A stretch of 64,000 bases of DNA from Isoetes taiwanensis (GCA_021234155.1 JAJEKV010000065.1:60001-124000), one strand, 5' to 3'. Shown: positions 37,883 to 49,489, counted from the stretch's first letter. A program made the numbers and translations. Notes: a model not told the origin generated them from the sequence alone.

Positions 37883-38153
37883 CTGCACTTTCTTTGCCCA
37901 GTATGCTTATGATATCTGCATGAGTACTCCAAAACTTGTCTAATTGTTGCCACATATTGATTCTCCCAATTTGGAGCCTATTAACTTAGCTGGTTGAGTT
38001 CTAAATCTAATATGAAGCTAAATCTTAAAGCCAAGTCCTATCTCGTTTAGAATTCCTGGAGCTCCTGAGCCATAATTGACACCCTTGAAAATGGCCTCCT
38101 TTTTGTACATGGTGCAAGGAATGGAGGTGCAAAACGAACACCAAACATTTGAC
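37883..38153 (-). pseudogene. GDSL esterase/lipase fragment
   Basis: Bounded by an AG acceptor and a GT donor, this segment reads FGVRFAPPFLAPCTK and then, one base out of frame, EAIFKGVNYGSGAPGILNEIG. A stop or intron follows, then WQQLDKFWSTHADIISILGKESA. The KGVNYGSGAxGILxEIG block is the signature second conserved block of plant GDSL-type esterases. The catalytic GDSL serine block and the C-terminal Asp-His block are not seen nearby. A frameshift and a stop make it a dead fragment, opposite in strand to the P450 fragment in the same element. Confidence 0.65.
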
Positions 38154-39680
38154 CTGCAACAAACAAATGCCATCATCAGGGTTGGAATAAACTGCCACGA
38201 ATTATATCAGGTTTGGTTCTTCTGTTGCTGAATCTTCCAAGGAAATCTATGCATGCTTCTCTTAAGCGTACAAGCAGTAGCCCAAAGATTCCAGGGAAAT
38301 CTATTTATGCTTCTCTTAAGCGTACAAGCAGTAGCATGTTTAGTTCTGTCTAATATCAAAATTAAATAATGTGTGCATTTCTACAAGAGAGTGCACTGTT
38401 AGGATTTAGTAAGTGCAATCGGATATCTGAACAAGCTGAAGCTCATTGACATAAAATTCCCGACTAACATCTCTGCTTATTCTGTCATAGTTAGCTTCAA
38501 TCGATGCTGCGAAAGTCTTGAAACCTAAAACTTAAACAGTAAGAAATCTTGCAGAAAGCAATAACTGAGCATCGCTGCTTCCAGACAGCTTCTAAGAGAC
38601 CAGAAAACTTCCAAGAGATCTAAAAGCTTCTACGAGACCAAATTGCATCATGGCAATGAAAAACAAGTGATGCCGCATTGAAGATTGCCCAACAAGGCCT
38701 TTAAATCTTGAGCATCTAAAAGGAATTCCAGTCTTGGCATACACAGCATATTCTTAAGGGTGTTTCGGGCAACCAAAAAAAGGATATGGTATGGCAATGT
38801 AGGGAAATTTTATCGAAATATTGAGGCAGTTTGCAAAGATATTGAGGCATTCAGAAATTTCCTAAATATAATGATTTGAACTTGCTACCTTAAAGCACTA
38901 AAAGAATGATTACGTTCCACTATGTGCATGATACAAATGAGTTTCTTTACTTACAATTGCAACAACGTGCATAGTTGAGAAGCCTGGGAAACATGTTGGG
39001 TACTTCACTAATGTCTGGTTGGCCACTTGGGATGAGGCGGCAAAGGCCTTTAAGACATGGAGAAAGCACAGTGTTGTGGGACGCAGTAACGTGATAGAAT
39101 CATTCTCGATTTGTAACTAGAGTTACTCCTTGGAGGATATGAGCTTGGATACATGGCCACGTGAGACTCATAACCGCCTAGATTGTTTCCTGCAAAAAAT
39201 GAAAAAAATCAGGAGTGTAGGAACTGCCCGGATTGCAAAATGGCAAATTTTACATACCTGAATACAATGGTGCAGATGCCCGATGCCCAAAGTTACCAGA
39301 TGGATACCCAGAATTAACTAAACCAAAGCCAAATCTTGGGGGATAAGCATCTGGGAGAAGACCGGCAGAAGATCTCATATATGGTGTGCATGCAATTGGT
39401 AAAAACTGATGCATAATTGTCTGCCGGGCGCACTGTGGAAAGCATTACGAAATCAGCTTCTTGCAACACGTCCCAAGAGCTGCAACAGCAGAATCACCCA
39501 ATGACGGACCTGTTCGTCCAACCCTAGATGGACCTGCTCGACCCTAGCCGATGTAGCCAACGAAGGGTTCACATGTCGCCAAAACCAATGCAAAACCCAT
39601 CGCAAGACAGAAATCGTAGGCGCTAAGTCCCCAGAGAAAGATCGCCAAGCAAAACGAAAACTCGAGGTCTTTCTGAAAAC
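38154..39680. other. transposon interior with doubtful exons
   Basis: Minus-strand stretches such as FKTFAASIEANYDRISRD (about 38420-38530) and LLPDAYPPRFGFGLVNSG (about 39256-39390, followed by an AGGTATGT donor) look exon-like, but I cannot assign them. A near-exact short duplication (CTTCTCTTAAGCGTACAAGC) occurs at about 38257 and 38312. Confidence 0.3.
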
Positions 39681-39684
39681 CAAA

Positions 39685-39935
39685 ACGTATTCCGGAATAC
39701 AAAGTGTATTCCAGAATAAGTTTTCCACTATCATGGAAAAGGAATCCTTTTATCATTTAAAGCCATAATCCTGTATCCCCACAAAACAAGCAAAAAAATC
39801 GCAAGGTCATTGAAATAAATTGAAAATGCCAAAAACCTTTGACTCTTCAAGAACAGGATATGTATTCCAGAATACAAAGTTTCATATTTTTTTTCCTTTC
39901 GCTATTCCGGAATAGCAAGTGTATTCCAGAATATA
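39685..39935. repeat. second cluster of TATTCCGGAATA palindromes
   Basis: GTATTCCGGAATAC, GTGTATTCCAGAATA, ATGTATTCCAGAATACA, GCTATTCCGGAATAGC and GTGTATTCCAGAATA occur within 250 bp, related to the array at 36290-36530. Confidence 0.7.
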
Positions 39936-41280
39936 AAAATAATTTCACGTATTCGAACACAATATCCCTTTTTCGCTACTATGTTCTGCTCTTCAAACAA
40001 GAGAAATTTCCTAGTTTCTAAGACGCATGGAAAACTGGATTTTGGCCCTTTTGGATCAAAGAGCTCTCATCACTTCTCATATTTTTGGCCCTTCTGTGAT
40101 TCTCTCATCACTTCTCATACTTTTGCACAAAATTGCGTATTTTAAAAATACTGTAAATTTTGATTTGAATATCAAGATTTTATCTATAAATTTTTAATAT
40201 ACCACAATTTCAATTACTACTTCATTTTTATTTTAGGTTAAAAGTTATGTTATCTTAAAATAGGAGTTCTTTCAAAAAACATACTTGGAAAAAATTCTAA
40301 TTGATTGGAAAAGTGTCACTTTGACATAGTCAGTTCTCTATTCGCAGAAAAAGATGGGCTATTTTGGGGGGGTCAAAATACAGTTATATGCCTTCTTTTT
40401 CTTTTTAACCTCAATTTAGCCCCCTTTTTGAGAAAAAAGGGAATCTTTGAGGAATATTCCTTTTGCTCTTGTTTAGATGATTTGCTCCCGTTTATTATGC
40501 AATCTTGTTAATAATAGTACCTTCACATTCTTATTTCAAATATTATGGATATAAAATAGTTCCTGGATGTCTGTTTTTCAGAAATTCCTTACAGACCTGA
40601 TTGGATCTCTCAAGGATTGAAATTATGATTTGCTCATTTATACATAAAATTTTTATGAAATCACATGAAATTTGAAAAATGAGTAGTATTTGTCAAATAT
40701 GTTCATAGAAAATTAATGTTATCTTGAAATTTGTATTCCATGTTGAGTGTCATGAGATTATATCATATCATCAAAACCATTGAATTGGGTGTATTTCAAG
40801 GTGCGATTGTGCCAAACTTGTGAAGAATTTTATTTTGCCATTGAATATGGTGGTACAACTTCGAGTTAATCTTACAATTCAAGTGTTCATATCTAAAATC
40901 TCATAAGTATCACGAAGAACTAGTCCCTAATATGGAGAAGGGATTGAGGGACCCATACGGGTTGATGAACCCAAACAGGTCCCTGAGACAACTCTAGTGC
41001 TAGGAAAACCCAAGAATGCAGTTCTGGACTGTTGCAAAAACTATCAAATTCTCTAATATTTGAACAATCACTACAACATGTAGGGAAGTTCATTGGTCTT
41101 GAAATTCTCAAAGATCATTAAGAATCAAGTAAAGATTGATATGGTGGCAATATATCGCGAAATTGAAACTTTTATTCTCAGATATACTGGTTTAAGTGGC
41201 AGGGGGTCAACTGGACCAATTCTGGTCCATGGACCAGGAATGGATCCTGGATCCTGGGATCCTGGGATCATGAAAATGGA

Positions 41281-42760
41281 GCATTTTTTGAAGTAGCCAT
41301 ATTGTCCCCCACCACCTCACCCAAAGGTCGGCCCGTCCCAAACCGGCCCGCCCGGTGGATCCCAACCCTTACCGTCTGCGCCGGTCGCATGCTCCAACCC
41401 TTACTTGTATGCTTCCATTTTCAGTCCCTTGCCCCCGCCCCCGTAGTTCTGGAACTCGGATTTTGGTTTTCAGCGGGATCCTTGCCCTTATGCTTTAGAT
41501 TTTCTCTCGAATGAAATTGTGCTTTTTAACGTTGGGCCTCACAAATGACATAATTAAGAAAAATTTAGACTTATTCAAATCTAATAGATATACTTTAAGG
41601 ATGTCATGATAAAACTATATGAATAAAATTGCTTTCTAAACTAATTTTCATTTTAATCTACTTAAAATTAAATTTCCATCTAAGATAAGGTCTGTACGAT
41701 CGAAATGTTATTTTTTTAAAATATTTAAAAGAAATTTTTTTATTGAAAGTAATTAAACGATTCGTTTATGTTTAATAAAAAAAAAGGTTGCTTATTATTG
41801 ATTAATTTTCAATATATTTTATGTTATCAATAATAAATTATTCAATAGTTATTATTAGAATAATAACTTTATCATTTAATTAAGTTCAGTCTAAAGCTTT
41901 TCTTAAAGCATAAAAGTTTGTAAATTGCAAAATTTTCATAGCAGTTTTAAGTTAATCACTTATCAAAACATCAGATTTCATTTAAAAATTATCATGATTG
42001 CCAGAAAATGAAATTTTTATATTCTTGAAATGTCTAATTCTAAATAGATTCAAGTGGAAATTAGTTTGAAAAACAATTTTATTCTTTGATAACTACTATA
42101 GTTTTGTTTTAAAGATAAACTTATATAAACAATACATATATTCTTATTAAATTTGAGTAAGTCCAAGTTTTGTTGAATATGTCATACAATGGCTTAGGTA
42201 AGCACATAAACTAATGACTTTATTGTAAATGCAGCTCTAACACTAAAGCTCATCACTGAAAAACTACAATTAAATAATATGATTTTCCATTTTGACTAAG
42301 CTATTATAATAGTACACAAGACTTTTTCTTTAATGAAGGAGCATAAGATATATTTGATGGATGCAATAGAACTGCATGTTCAACATAGTAATGCAAGCTA
42401 TGAATATGAACTCTATTATACTATACGAAGAGAGACTGACTGTTGGATTTTCTTGGGTGGCATTGTCGTATATTAACAAGTTAGCATCTGAACTCATTTG
42501 ATCGATATGTTGTATTTGCACCTCTATTTAACTATGAAAACTTTGTCGGTTATGCAGCAACCGAAGCCGTGCTTGCTGACTTGGGTTGTTTATTACCTCT
42601 TTCAATCAAGGTAAGATTATGATATTTCTATAATTTTAGCCATTGAATAATTTGGATATCAATGTGCATGCTTGGTGCAAATTGCATTTGCATGTGTTGT
42701 CTATCCATGTCTAATTTTGGCATACATGAGCAAGACTGCATATCTGTCCAAGAATCATGA
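41281..42760. other. AT-rich stretch with a short GC-rich patch, no gene
   Basis: The patch 41310-41470 is C- and G-rich in strong contrast to 41520-42500. No coding signal was seen. Confidence 0.35.
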
Positions 42761-43610
42761 CACTAGAGTGGTCCCGGGGACCATTTCTGATCCATGGACC
42801 AGAATTGATCCAATTGACCCACTGCCACTTAAACCATTCTATACGAGAATAGAAGTTTCAATCTCTCATTATATCACTTCCATATCAATCTTACTTGATT
42901 CTTAATGATCTTGGAGAATCTTACGACCAATGAACTCACCTATACATTGTAATATTGTTAAAAAACTCGTTTTTTATTTTTAAGTACCTTTATATTTTTA
43001 TGATTTAGTATGACCAAAAAAAAAATGCATATTTTTACTACAAGTTACAAGACGTACCATGCCAACAAGTAAATCAGAAATTTATGCTGCTATTAGAAAC
43101 TATTAAGTTCAAGTACAAAGATATCATAGTTGTTTTGCCATGTAACTCTTAAGAAAGTTCAGAAAAACATTATTATAGAGATTAAGAAATATAAGAATTT
43201 CATATACAAGGATAAATAAGTTCAAGAATATCACATATTTAAGAAACAAAACCACAATCTAAGGATTTTTTAAGATTTTTAAGGATTTAAAGATTTTTAA
43301 CCTATTTTATATGAAATACGTTTTTAAAGATTTTTTCCAAAAATTTTAAAAATTTTCAAAAAATCTTATAGAACGTTTTTTAAAGGTACGGATTTTGACG
43401 TACTTAACAACGTATTGCGTTGTGATGATTGTGCAAATATTAAAGAATTTGGCAGTTTTTGCAACAGTCCAGAACTGCGTTCTTATGTTTTCTTATCATA
43501 AGCAGACCTAGACCTATTTATAATTGGACATATTGATCTGTATGTTTTCAGCTTTGGTTGCTATCATCTAACATCTGTAGATGCCCAACTGTTCCCTGGG
43601 TGTGCTAGAG
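42761..43610 (+). mobile_element. CACTA-like element copy (element 3), truncated
   Basis: It starts with CACTAGAGTGGTC. Its body matches, inverted, the right arm of element 2 (41000-41280) and then the segment of element 2 left of the nested insertion (about 32470-32560; shared GTTGCTATCATCTAACATC in this orientation). It thus spans, uninterrupted, the site where element 1 sits in element 2. It is cut at about 43610 by the LTR remnant. Confidence 0.6.
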
Positions 43611-44496
43611 GATACCTGCCACCTCCCTAGCACCCGTATCCGTACCCTACTTACCCCCCTAAATCTACACAAAGTCGAGGACGTCCATAACGGCCATATC
43701 CAACGACCCAGAAGGTGTCAGACCCATACCCGGCCCACACACAGTGACCGACTATAAGCCTAGCACACTGTAGGAGCCCCAATATCCATGCTCAGCAAGG
43801 CTCCCCCCCTCCCGATTCCCCAATTGTGTCCGTTGTTTGGTGCTGAACCACATCATAGCATCCTCAGTCAGGTTGGCTCTTGTGCACAGGCCGCATATAA
43901 CGGTTTTTAAGGGTTCTAACTAGGAACATCTCTACTTCTAGATGGCCTTTAGGTCTCTACCCTTCCCTTAACCCCAATACACGGAGGGAGCAGAAAGAAA
44001 GAATATAAACACCATCTAAGTATCCATCGTCATCCAAAACAACATAAGAAAAAGAATTTAACCATTCCATCTATTCGAAGAAGTGTTAGTAGAGATAGAA
44101 GCTATCTAGGGACTAACCAGTCTCTTGCTGGAGCCATTATCACGGTAGATCTCCATACTTGGGGTCTGTTGGCAAGAACTGGCAAAAACTGGGAGCTGCT
44201 CCTCCTTCCCTCGTCCCAATTCGAATTTGGGGCAAAAATGGGGGTAGGACCCTTATTTCTCCACCCAAATTAGCAAGTCCCACTTGGCCAATCGAGTTAG
44301 GCCAGGTGGCACTACCTTATTGATGACATTTAACTAATTATACTTTAATTAGCATAATTGGGTTAATTATCCCCTAATTTTATTAGCATTTAGGTGAATC
44401 TAAGTTATCCCCTATTGACCCTTAAAGGTTTAATTAATTACTGATGACGTGTCATGATATGTATACGTATACCGTATAAATACCTGAAACGTCACA
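43611..44496 (-). mobile_element. truncated gypsy LTR, same family as 51,803-53,444
   Basis: The interval shares ordered blocks with 52480-53444 of the LTR: GGTGTC-GACCCAT-C-CGGCCCACAC, AGTGACC-ACTATAAGCCTAGC, GCTGA-CATATCATAG, TAGGTCTCTACCC, and the end ...TACC-TATAAATACC...CGTCACA at 44496. The LTR 5' part is missing. Divergence is high, so this is an old fragment. Confidence 0.65.
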
Positions 44497-44535
44497 ACAA
44501 TCACTACTTGACTTGGATCTCTTGCTAGGATAATG

Positions 44536-44970
44536 TTACACCATTGAGTATGCCCTCATTTCTGAAAATATGGTCCTGGCAGCTATTGGAGGTGCATTAA
44601 GAAAATCAGTGTCATCCACAACTTCTGGCTCTGGTAAAAGGAAATCTCCTATAAACTCAATGCAGGCTATAGGCCATGGCATGATGCATGGAACCTCTAA
44701 TTGTTTAACACAAGTAGTGCAATCCTGGTGATTTGACCCTTTTTCCTTCCATTTTTCTTCTAAACTTGTTATGGCCATACCCACTTTATCCTCTCCTAAC
44801 CTTTCATCATTGACAGCTTGGATAGAATCAGCTAGTATGATAGTTCCTTTACCTACTAGCTTCTTATTGTATTGATGCTTCACTTTCACCTTCTTATTCT
44901 TCCAATCCAACCTACTATAGAGGATAATTTGCTTAGTAGTCTCAGCCTCAACACCCTTTGGATGGTCCAC
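44536..44970 (-). CDS. Tnp1/EnSpm-like ORF fragment
   Basis: A 144-codon open frame. The middle reads KKLVGKGTIILADSI...ERLGEDKVGMAI...MPWPIACIEFIG. The pattern of a G-x-I core, then an LG-x-x-x-V strand, then a WP-x-x-x-I end resembles the plant Tnp1/En-Spm-like domain found next to CACTA transposons. CACTA-like ends lie within 2 kb. There is no clear start or partner exon. It could equally be an unrelated host ORF. Confidence 0.35.
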   Translation of the reverse strand: MDHPKGVEAETTKQIILYSRLDWKNKKVKVKHQYNKKLVGKGTIILADSIQAVNDERLGEDKVGMAITSLEEKWKEKGSNHQDCTTCVKQLEVPCIMPWPIACIEFIGDFLLPEPEVVDDTDFLNAPPIAARTIFSEMRAYSMV

Positions 44971-45565
44971 ACCATTGACCTACAAGAACAATGTTAACAA
45001 TGGGGTAACAATGTGATAAGAACAGTGGTGGTAACAATGTTGATACATGTTCGGCGTGAAAGGCATTACATTTTTACCCTTTTTAGGATCCACAAGCTTC
45101 ACCTATATAAATTTAAATGTTCTTAGTATTAGCTCGAAAAAAGGACAAAGTAATTATGAGAATAGATTAAAGGGAACTTCAAAAAATACAAAAAAAAAAA
45201 CCATTAAATGGGCAAATATATGTTGTAAGTGTAGGCAAAAATAGATTGTAAGTATAGCTGAGGTGTGGGTAATTATCGAGAATTAATGATAACATAGGGT
45301 GTATGTAAGTAGTACTAAAGAATTAAGTATAGATTGTAATTCTAGAGTATTAAGTATAGGCAAAAATAGGTTGTAAGTATAGCTGACGTGTGGGAAATTC
45401 TAGAGAATTAATGATAACATAGGGTGTAATTAATTCAATAGAATTAATGATAGCTAATTCGTATAGGGTATAATTCGTATATGATGTGATGGAATTATAA
45501 TTACAACCGTGCCTACTAAGCTATACGAAATCTTGCATGCAACTACTATATCTTGCATAAAACTC
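44971..45565. other. no supported gene
   Basis: Contains an imperfect duplication: AGGCAAAAATAGRTTGTAAGTATAGCTGA(C/G)GTGTGGG at about 45234 and 45358, each followed by AGAATTAATGATAACATAGGGTGTA. Confidence 0.5.
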
Positions 45566-45987
45566 TTCATTCCTTCCATCCTTCCTTCCTTCCTTCCTTC
45601 CTTCCTTCTTCCTTCCTTCCTTCCTTCCTTCCTTCCTTCCTTCCTTCCTTCCTTCCTTCCTTCCTTCCTTCCTTCCTTCCTTCCTTCCTTCCTTCCTTCC
45701 TTCCTTCCTTCCTTCCTTCCTTCCTTCCTTCCTTCCTTCCTTCCTTCCTTCCTTCCTTCCTTCCTTCCTTCCTTCCTTCCTTCCTTCCTTCCTTCCTTCC
45801 TTCCTTCCTTCCTTCCTTCCCTTCCTTCCTTCCTTCCTTCCTTCCTTCCTTCCTTCCTTCCTTCCTTCCTTCCTTCCTTCCTTCCTTCCTTCCTTCCTTC
45901 CTTCCTTCCTTCCTTCCTTCCTTCCTTCCTTCCTTCCTTCCTTCCTTCCTTCCTTCCTTCCTTCCTTCCTTCCTTCCTTCCTTCCTT
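45566..45987. repeat. (TTCC)n microsatellite, about 105 copies
   Basis: An almost pure CCTT tetranucleotide run with phase breaks at about 45608 and 45821. The long LPSF and GRKE reading frames in this interval are artefacts of the repeat. Confidence 0.97.
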
Positions 45988-46007
45988 TCAAACATCTTTC
46001 CGACCAT

Positions 46008-46491
46008 GGTGAGCCATACCACCCATCCCGCTCCATTCCGCCGGACTCGCCTGAGAGAGACGAAGAAGGAGATCAAAAAATTGATCTCGAAATCCCTTCC
46101 CCCCTCCCGCAGATGCCGCTGTAGCTGCTTTCGCTTTCCTGATCGGAGGATCACGAGGAGCTCTTTCTTGAGGGCAAGCTTCGCCCAGGAAAGCCAAATC
46201 TCAGCAGCAGCACCAGCAACCCTGAGTCCCCCCACACACCAGCTGATTCTGATGAAGAGCTCGAGAAGGAGATCGAAAAAGTAGAAGAAATGGAGGAAGT
46301 GGATGAGGAGTGGCGGAATGAATTGGAAGAAGAGAGAAGCAGATAATCATGAATGCCCTCTTCTTCTCTGATGATGAAGATGTTGCAGAAGCCATCCTTG
46401 AGGAGATGGCAGAAGAAGAGGAAGAAGAGAAAGAAGAGGAGGACGAGGAGGATGAGGTTTTTATCTTGAATGAAAGAGCTGGGCAACTCTA
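46008..46491 (+). other. acidic low-complexity reading frame, possible gene remnant
   Basis: After the microsatellite a charged stretch is read in shifting frames: LRETKKEIKKLISKS, then ELEKEIEKVEEMEEVDEEW, then DDEDVAEAILEEMAEEEEEEK and VFILNERAGQL followed by a stop. It ends with AATAAAAG. The GC-rich, Glu-rich composition differs from the flanks and suggests an expressed or transposase-related exon, but no family is recognised. Confidence 0.25.
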
Positions 46492-46506
46492 ATAAAAGGC
46501 CCTCCT

Positions 46507-46713
46507 TATGTAATATATTTTTCTGATAATTTAAAGACTTAATTTCTGTAATTTGTTTTTAGTCTCACTTAAATGCTGTACTTTAATTTCTTCAACTTGC
46601 TTTAACTGTAATATATTTTTCTGATAATATAAAGACTTAATTTCTGTAATTTGTTTCTACTCTCACTTTAATGCTGTACTTTAATTTCTTCAACTTGTTT
46701 TAACTATCACTTC
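46507..46713. repeat. about 103-bp tandem duplication
   Basis: TGTAATATATTTTTCTGATA...CTTCAACTTGYTTTAAC occurs twice in succession with few differences. Confidence 0.85.
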
Positions 46714-46979
46714 TACATTAATGCTAAAAAAGCCATTTCAGAGTTCTGTTCTTAGGTTGTGACAGATGAAGGTAAGTAGTTTGGAGTTGCTGATCAAGAT
46801 AAGTCTGACATCTTTTTAACTTCTTATTTGGTAAACACATCCCAGACAGGTCTAAGTTCAGAAACTGTTTTGAATTCTCGTTCTTTCAATCTTAGTTTTG
46901 AGAGAGCTCAACCTTAGTTTTGAAATCACGCCAGGTGCGAAATAAGTTTATGTGCAAAATGTTTAAATTGCAAATTAGT

Positions 46980-47205
46980 CCAATTCACGCCTGCGTGAAT
47001 TGCATACAATAACTAGCTTTCTTATCTTAATATTAATCTCTTACACAAAAGACTTCTGCTAATTCTATTAATGCATTCAAAGAGTTTAAACTTTAAATTA
47101 GCCCAATTCACGTGAATTGGATATAATGGCAAGTCTTCTTAATATTAATCTCCTACATGCCAATTGCGAATTAAGTGCATTAAATTATAAATTAAGTGAA
47201 TTCAC
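46980..47205. repeat. cluster of AATTCACG palindromes
   Basis: AATTCACGCCTGCGTGAATT, then CCAATTCACGTGAATTGG (a perfect 18-bp palindrome), then GTGAATTCACG lie within 230 bp. They are embedded in a loosely repeated block (TAATATTAATCTC...TACA). Confidence 0.7.
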
Positions 47206-48603
47206 GTCTCTGATGCCAGTTACTACTATTAATCTCTCAATCTCTAGTTTCTTTCCAGTTCAAATATACTTTTGTTGTCTTTCTTTTTCTTCGTAGGTCA
47301 TTAATTATCTCATCCGCTCAGTAATGCTAGGACTCATGATCGAGATGGTGGAGGAGGCGCCTCCACCTCCCACGCCTAGTGTCAACTCTAATGACGCTTG
47401 AGCAGTTTGAACACACGCCTGGCACGTATTCAATTGAAGTTCCTCCTGTACCAGAAAGACATTTCGTGCCAGGGCCTATACAAATTTTATAGTTTTGTGA
47501 AGGTCTTGATATTTACCGGCATAATATGATCGTTCTTGGTGAGATGTGTTTGGGGATGGCTACAAGCATAGGCTTATTCAATGAGGAGTTATGTCACGCT
47601 CTGGAGGGGCTTGAAATAGAGAATGAGAATTGCAGAGCTCGAAGCCATTTTGAGTAATAGCCCAATAGCTGCACCATCTAATTTGCGAGATTCTTTTGTG
47701 TCAGCTTCTCTTGTTACAACCCGTGCCAGCATTTCATACTACTGTGCCTGTATTTGATACTACGGAGGAATAACACACAGATCTAATTAAAAAAATGTAA
47801 AGAGTGTCTAGTGTTTTGTAAATTCCTGAATGGTCTGGTCTGTAGGCCTAATCTACTTCTTCTGATGCATCTTCCTCTATGAAACTCACCTTTTTTACGA
47901 ATTACTGGCCATGCAACAAAGGTTCTGATGCTTTCTTCGACTGTGTCTCAATCAGGATGCCTTCTGGGTAATGCTTTGTTGTTGAAATGGCAACTGGTAA
48001 CTAGGATTTTCACATGATTATTTTCCAGAGGAACTCCATGGCATACTGCTTCTGGATCGGCTGATTCGATCTTGCAATTTCTCACCCTCCTCTTCAAATT
48101 CGTCGTCAGCATGTAACATTCCTCTCCAACGCTGTTCAATCTCGTAAGATTATGGGATTAAATTACAGCGGGCGATCTAGAAGAGTAGATGAACTTATAT
48201 GAAGGCGCTCGACATCGCTCAGGCGCAAGTGTCTTCCGAGTTCTTCCCAGTTCTTTCGAGTTCTTCGAATAGCAAGAAAGGCTGATGGCAAGATTAGGTG
48301 GCAGTTTTAAATTATCCGTTAATTGTACTGCTCTTTTAGCGGCTGAGTGAAATCTAATTTTGGATTTCATAATACGGCAGTCGTTGAACATTAACTGTCG
48401 GTACAATCGCATGCCGTCCATTAGGCGCAATCGTAAGATTTCTGACCTCGATTTGAAGTCGATCCGCAAAATCTGAATAACCGCTCGCATCTATTGGACC
48501 GTCGATCTAAAGTCGATCCGAATGAAACCCGTCGATCCAAAGACGAATACTCCGAGGCGCTCCAGAACTCAAGAACTCTGAGGCGCTCAAGATCGTTGCA
48601 AAA
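47206..48603. other. no supported gene
   Basis: Open segments at 47948-48663 on the minus strand are in repeated, GC-richer DNA (GAGTTCTTC, GGCGCTC and GTCGATC words) and have no recognisable domain. Confidence 0.3.
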
Positions 48604-48664
48604 ATGCCGCCCAAAGGTCGTGCTACTCCGAACCCTGGCCGAGCCATGAGAGAAGCTGCTCAAG
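48604..48664 (+). CDS. possible first exon of an unidentified gene or transposon ORF
   Basis: An ATG in good context opens MPPKGRATPNPGRAMREAAQ and runs into a GGTTAGT donor. The following 480 bp is T-rich, as plant introns are. No downstream exon was identified. Confidence 0.25.
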
Positions 48665-48927
48665 GTTAGTATTCTTCATTATTCTGTGTGTCATTCGTTC
48701 ATCGTTCGATTCTTTGTTCAGTGTTTAGGGTTCTGTTCATTGGTCTGTTTATTGTGCAGTGTTTGTTCTTTATTTTCTGTCAATAAATCTTCTACCCGGC
48801 TGCTCATACTCCTGTCTATCATTTCTCTGGCAGTGATTTAAATCTGCTTTTGCATAATTGTCCTTTCTGTATTTAATTGTCCTGCCGTGATTAACTGTTT
48901 TGTCTGTAATTTGTCTGGCAATGAGTT

Positions 48928-48958
48928 AAATCTACCTTTGCCAGACAAAGGTAGATTT
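48928..48958. repeat. 13-bp perfect hairpin
   Basis: AAATCTACCTTTG, five bases, then CAAAGGTAGATTT. It lies in a locally repeated T-rich stretch (CTGGCARTGAKTTAAATCT words at 48830-49020). Confidence 0.75.
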
Positions 48959-49489
48959 GTCTGTATTTAATTGTCCTGCCCGTGATTAACTGTTCTGTCT
49001 AGAATTTATCTGGCAGTGAGCAAATTAATCTGCACGTGTTTAATTGGCCTGCCTGTGAGTGATTGTTCAGCCTTTCCTTTTTTGTCTTACCTGTGATTAG
49101 TCTATCTGTAATTGGCGACTGTATGCCATTCTTTCTAGTTTAGTCTGGCTAGAATGGTAGACCAGTTTTTTGTTTTTTATTTTATTTTTTTTTATTTTTT
49201 TCTCATTATTTTCATAATTTCAACTATCTACAAAAATCAGTCTGGATTCCTCCATAGAACAAGACACTCACCATCGTCACGCCCCTCGATGGAGGGGGGC
49301 AACATGCGACGACCTCACTATGGAGGAACCCTAGACCTACAATAAAAGAAACAACAAGAAAAAACTAACTAAATTTGCCTACAAACTAAGAAAAAGGTAA
49401 AAAAAAGCAAAGGGGCACAGGTTGTGGAGCAGGGCACAGAAGGATTACCTTGTTCTGTGGAAAAACAAAAAAAGCAGTAGCCTATATAT
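48959..49489. other. T-rich stretch, no gene
   Basis: Contains a TTTTATTTTATTTTTTT run at 49170-49202 and nothing else assignable. Confidence 0.35.

Larger units (their letters stand above)
32586..40999. mobile_element. 8.4-kb CACTA-like element (element 1) carrying host gene fragments
   Basis: The ends are perfect 13-bp inverted repeats, CACTAGAGTTGTC at 32586-32598 and GACAACTCTAGTG at 40987-40999. Both carry a nearby subterminal TGGGTTCAT word. An AAACGGGAG word sits about 510 bp inside each end in mirrored orientation. CTAG directly flanks both ends (32582-32585 and 41000-41003). CACTA/EnSpm elements start with CACTA and normally make 3-bp duplications, so 4 bp is slightly off. The interior has no transposase that I recognise, but holds fragments of a P450, a coiled-coil gene and a GDSL esterase on different strands, plus an inverted-repeat element. 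Confidence 0.7.
29724..41280. mobile_element. outer CACTA-like element (element 2), nested
   Basis: The left end CACTAGAGTGGTC (29724-29736) equals the end of another copy at 42761. The right part (about 41000-41280) is the reverse complement of 42770-43500 (shared TTACTTGATTCTTAATGATCT and TGACCCACTGCCACTTAAACC). Its own right terminus is degenerate and no CACTCTAGTG end is visible. The element is interrupted by a LINE tail (30901-31368) and by a second CACTA-like element (32586-40999). Apart from these insertions no coding sequence was seen in 29737-30870 or 31399-32585. Confidence 0.5.

Noticed and set aside
45509-46284. Long overlapping reading frames in both strands (LPSF and GRKE repeats)
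   Set aside because: They are translations of the TTCC microsatellite, which is open in several frames by composition alone.
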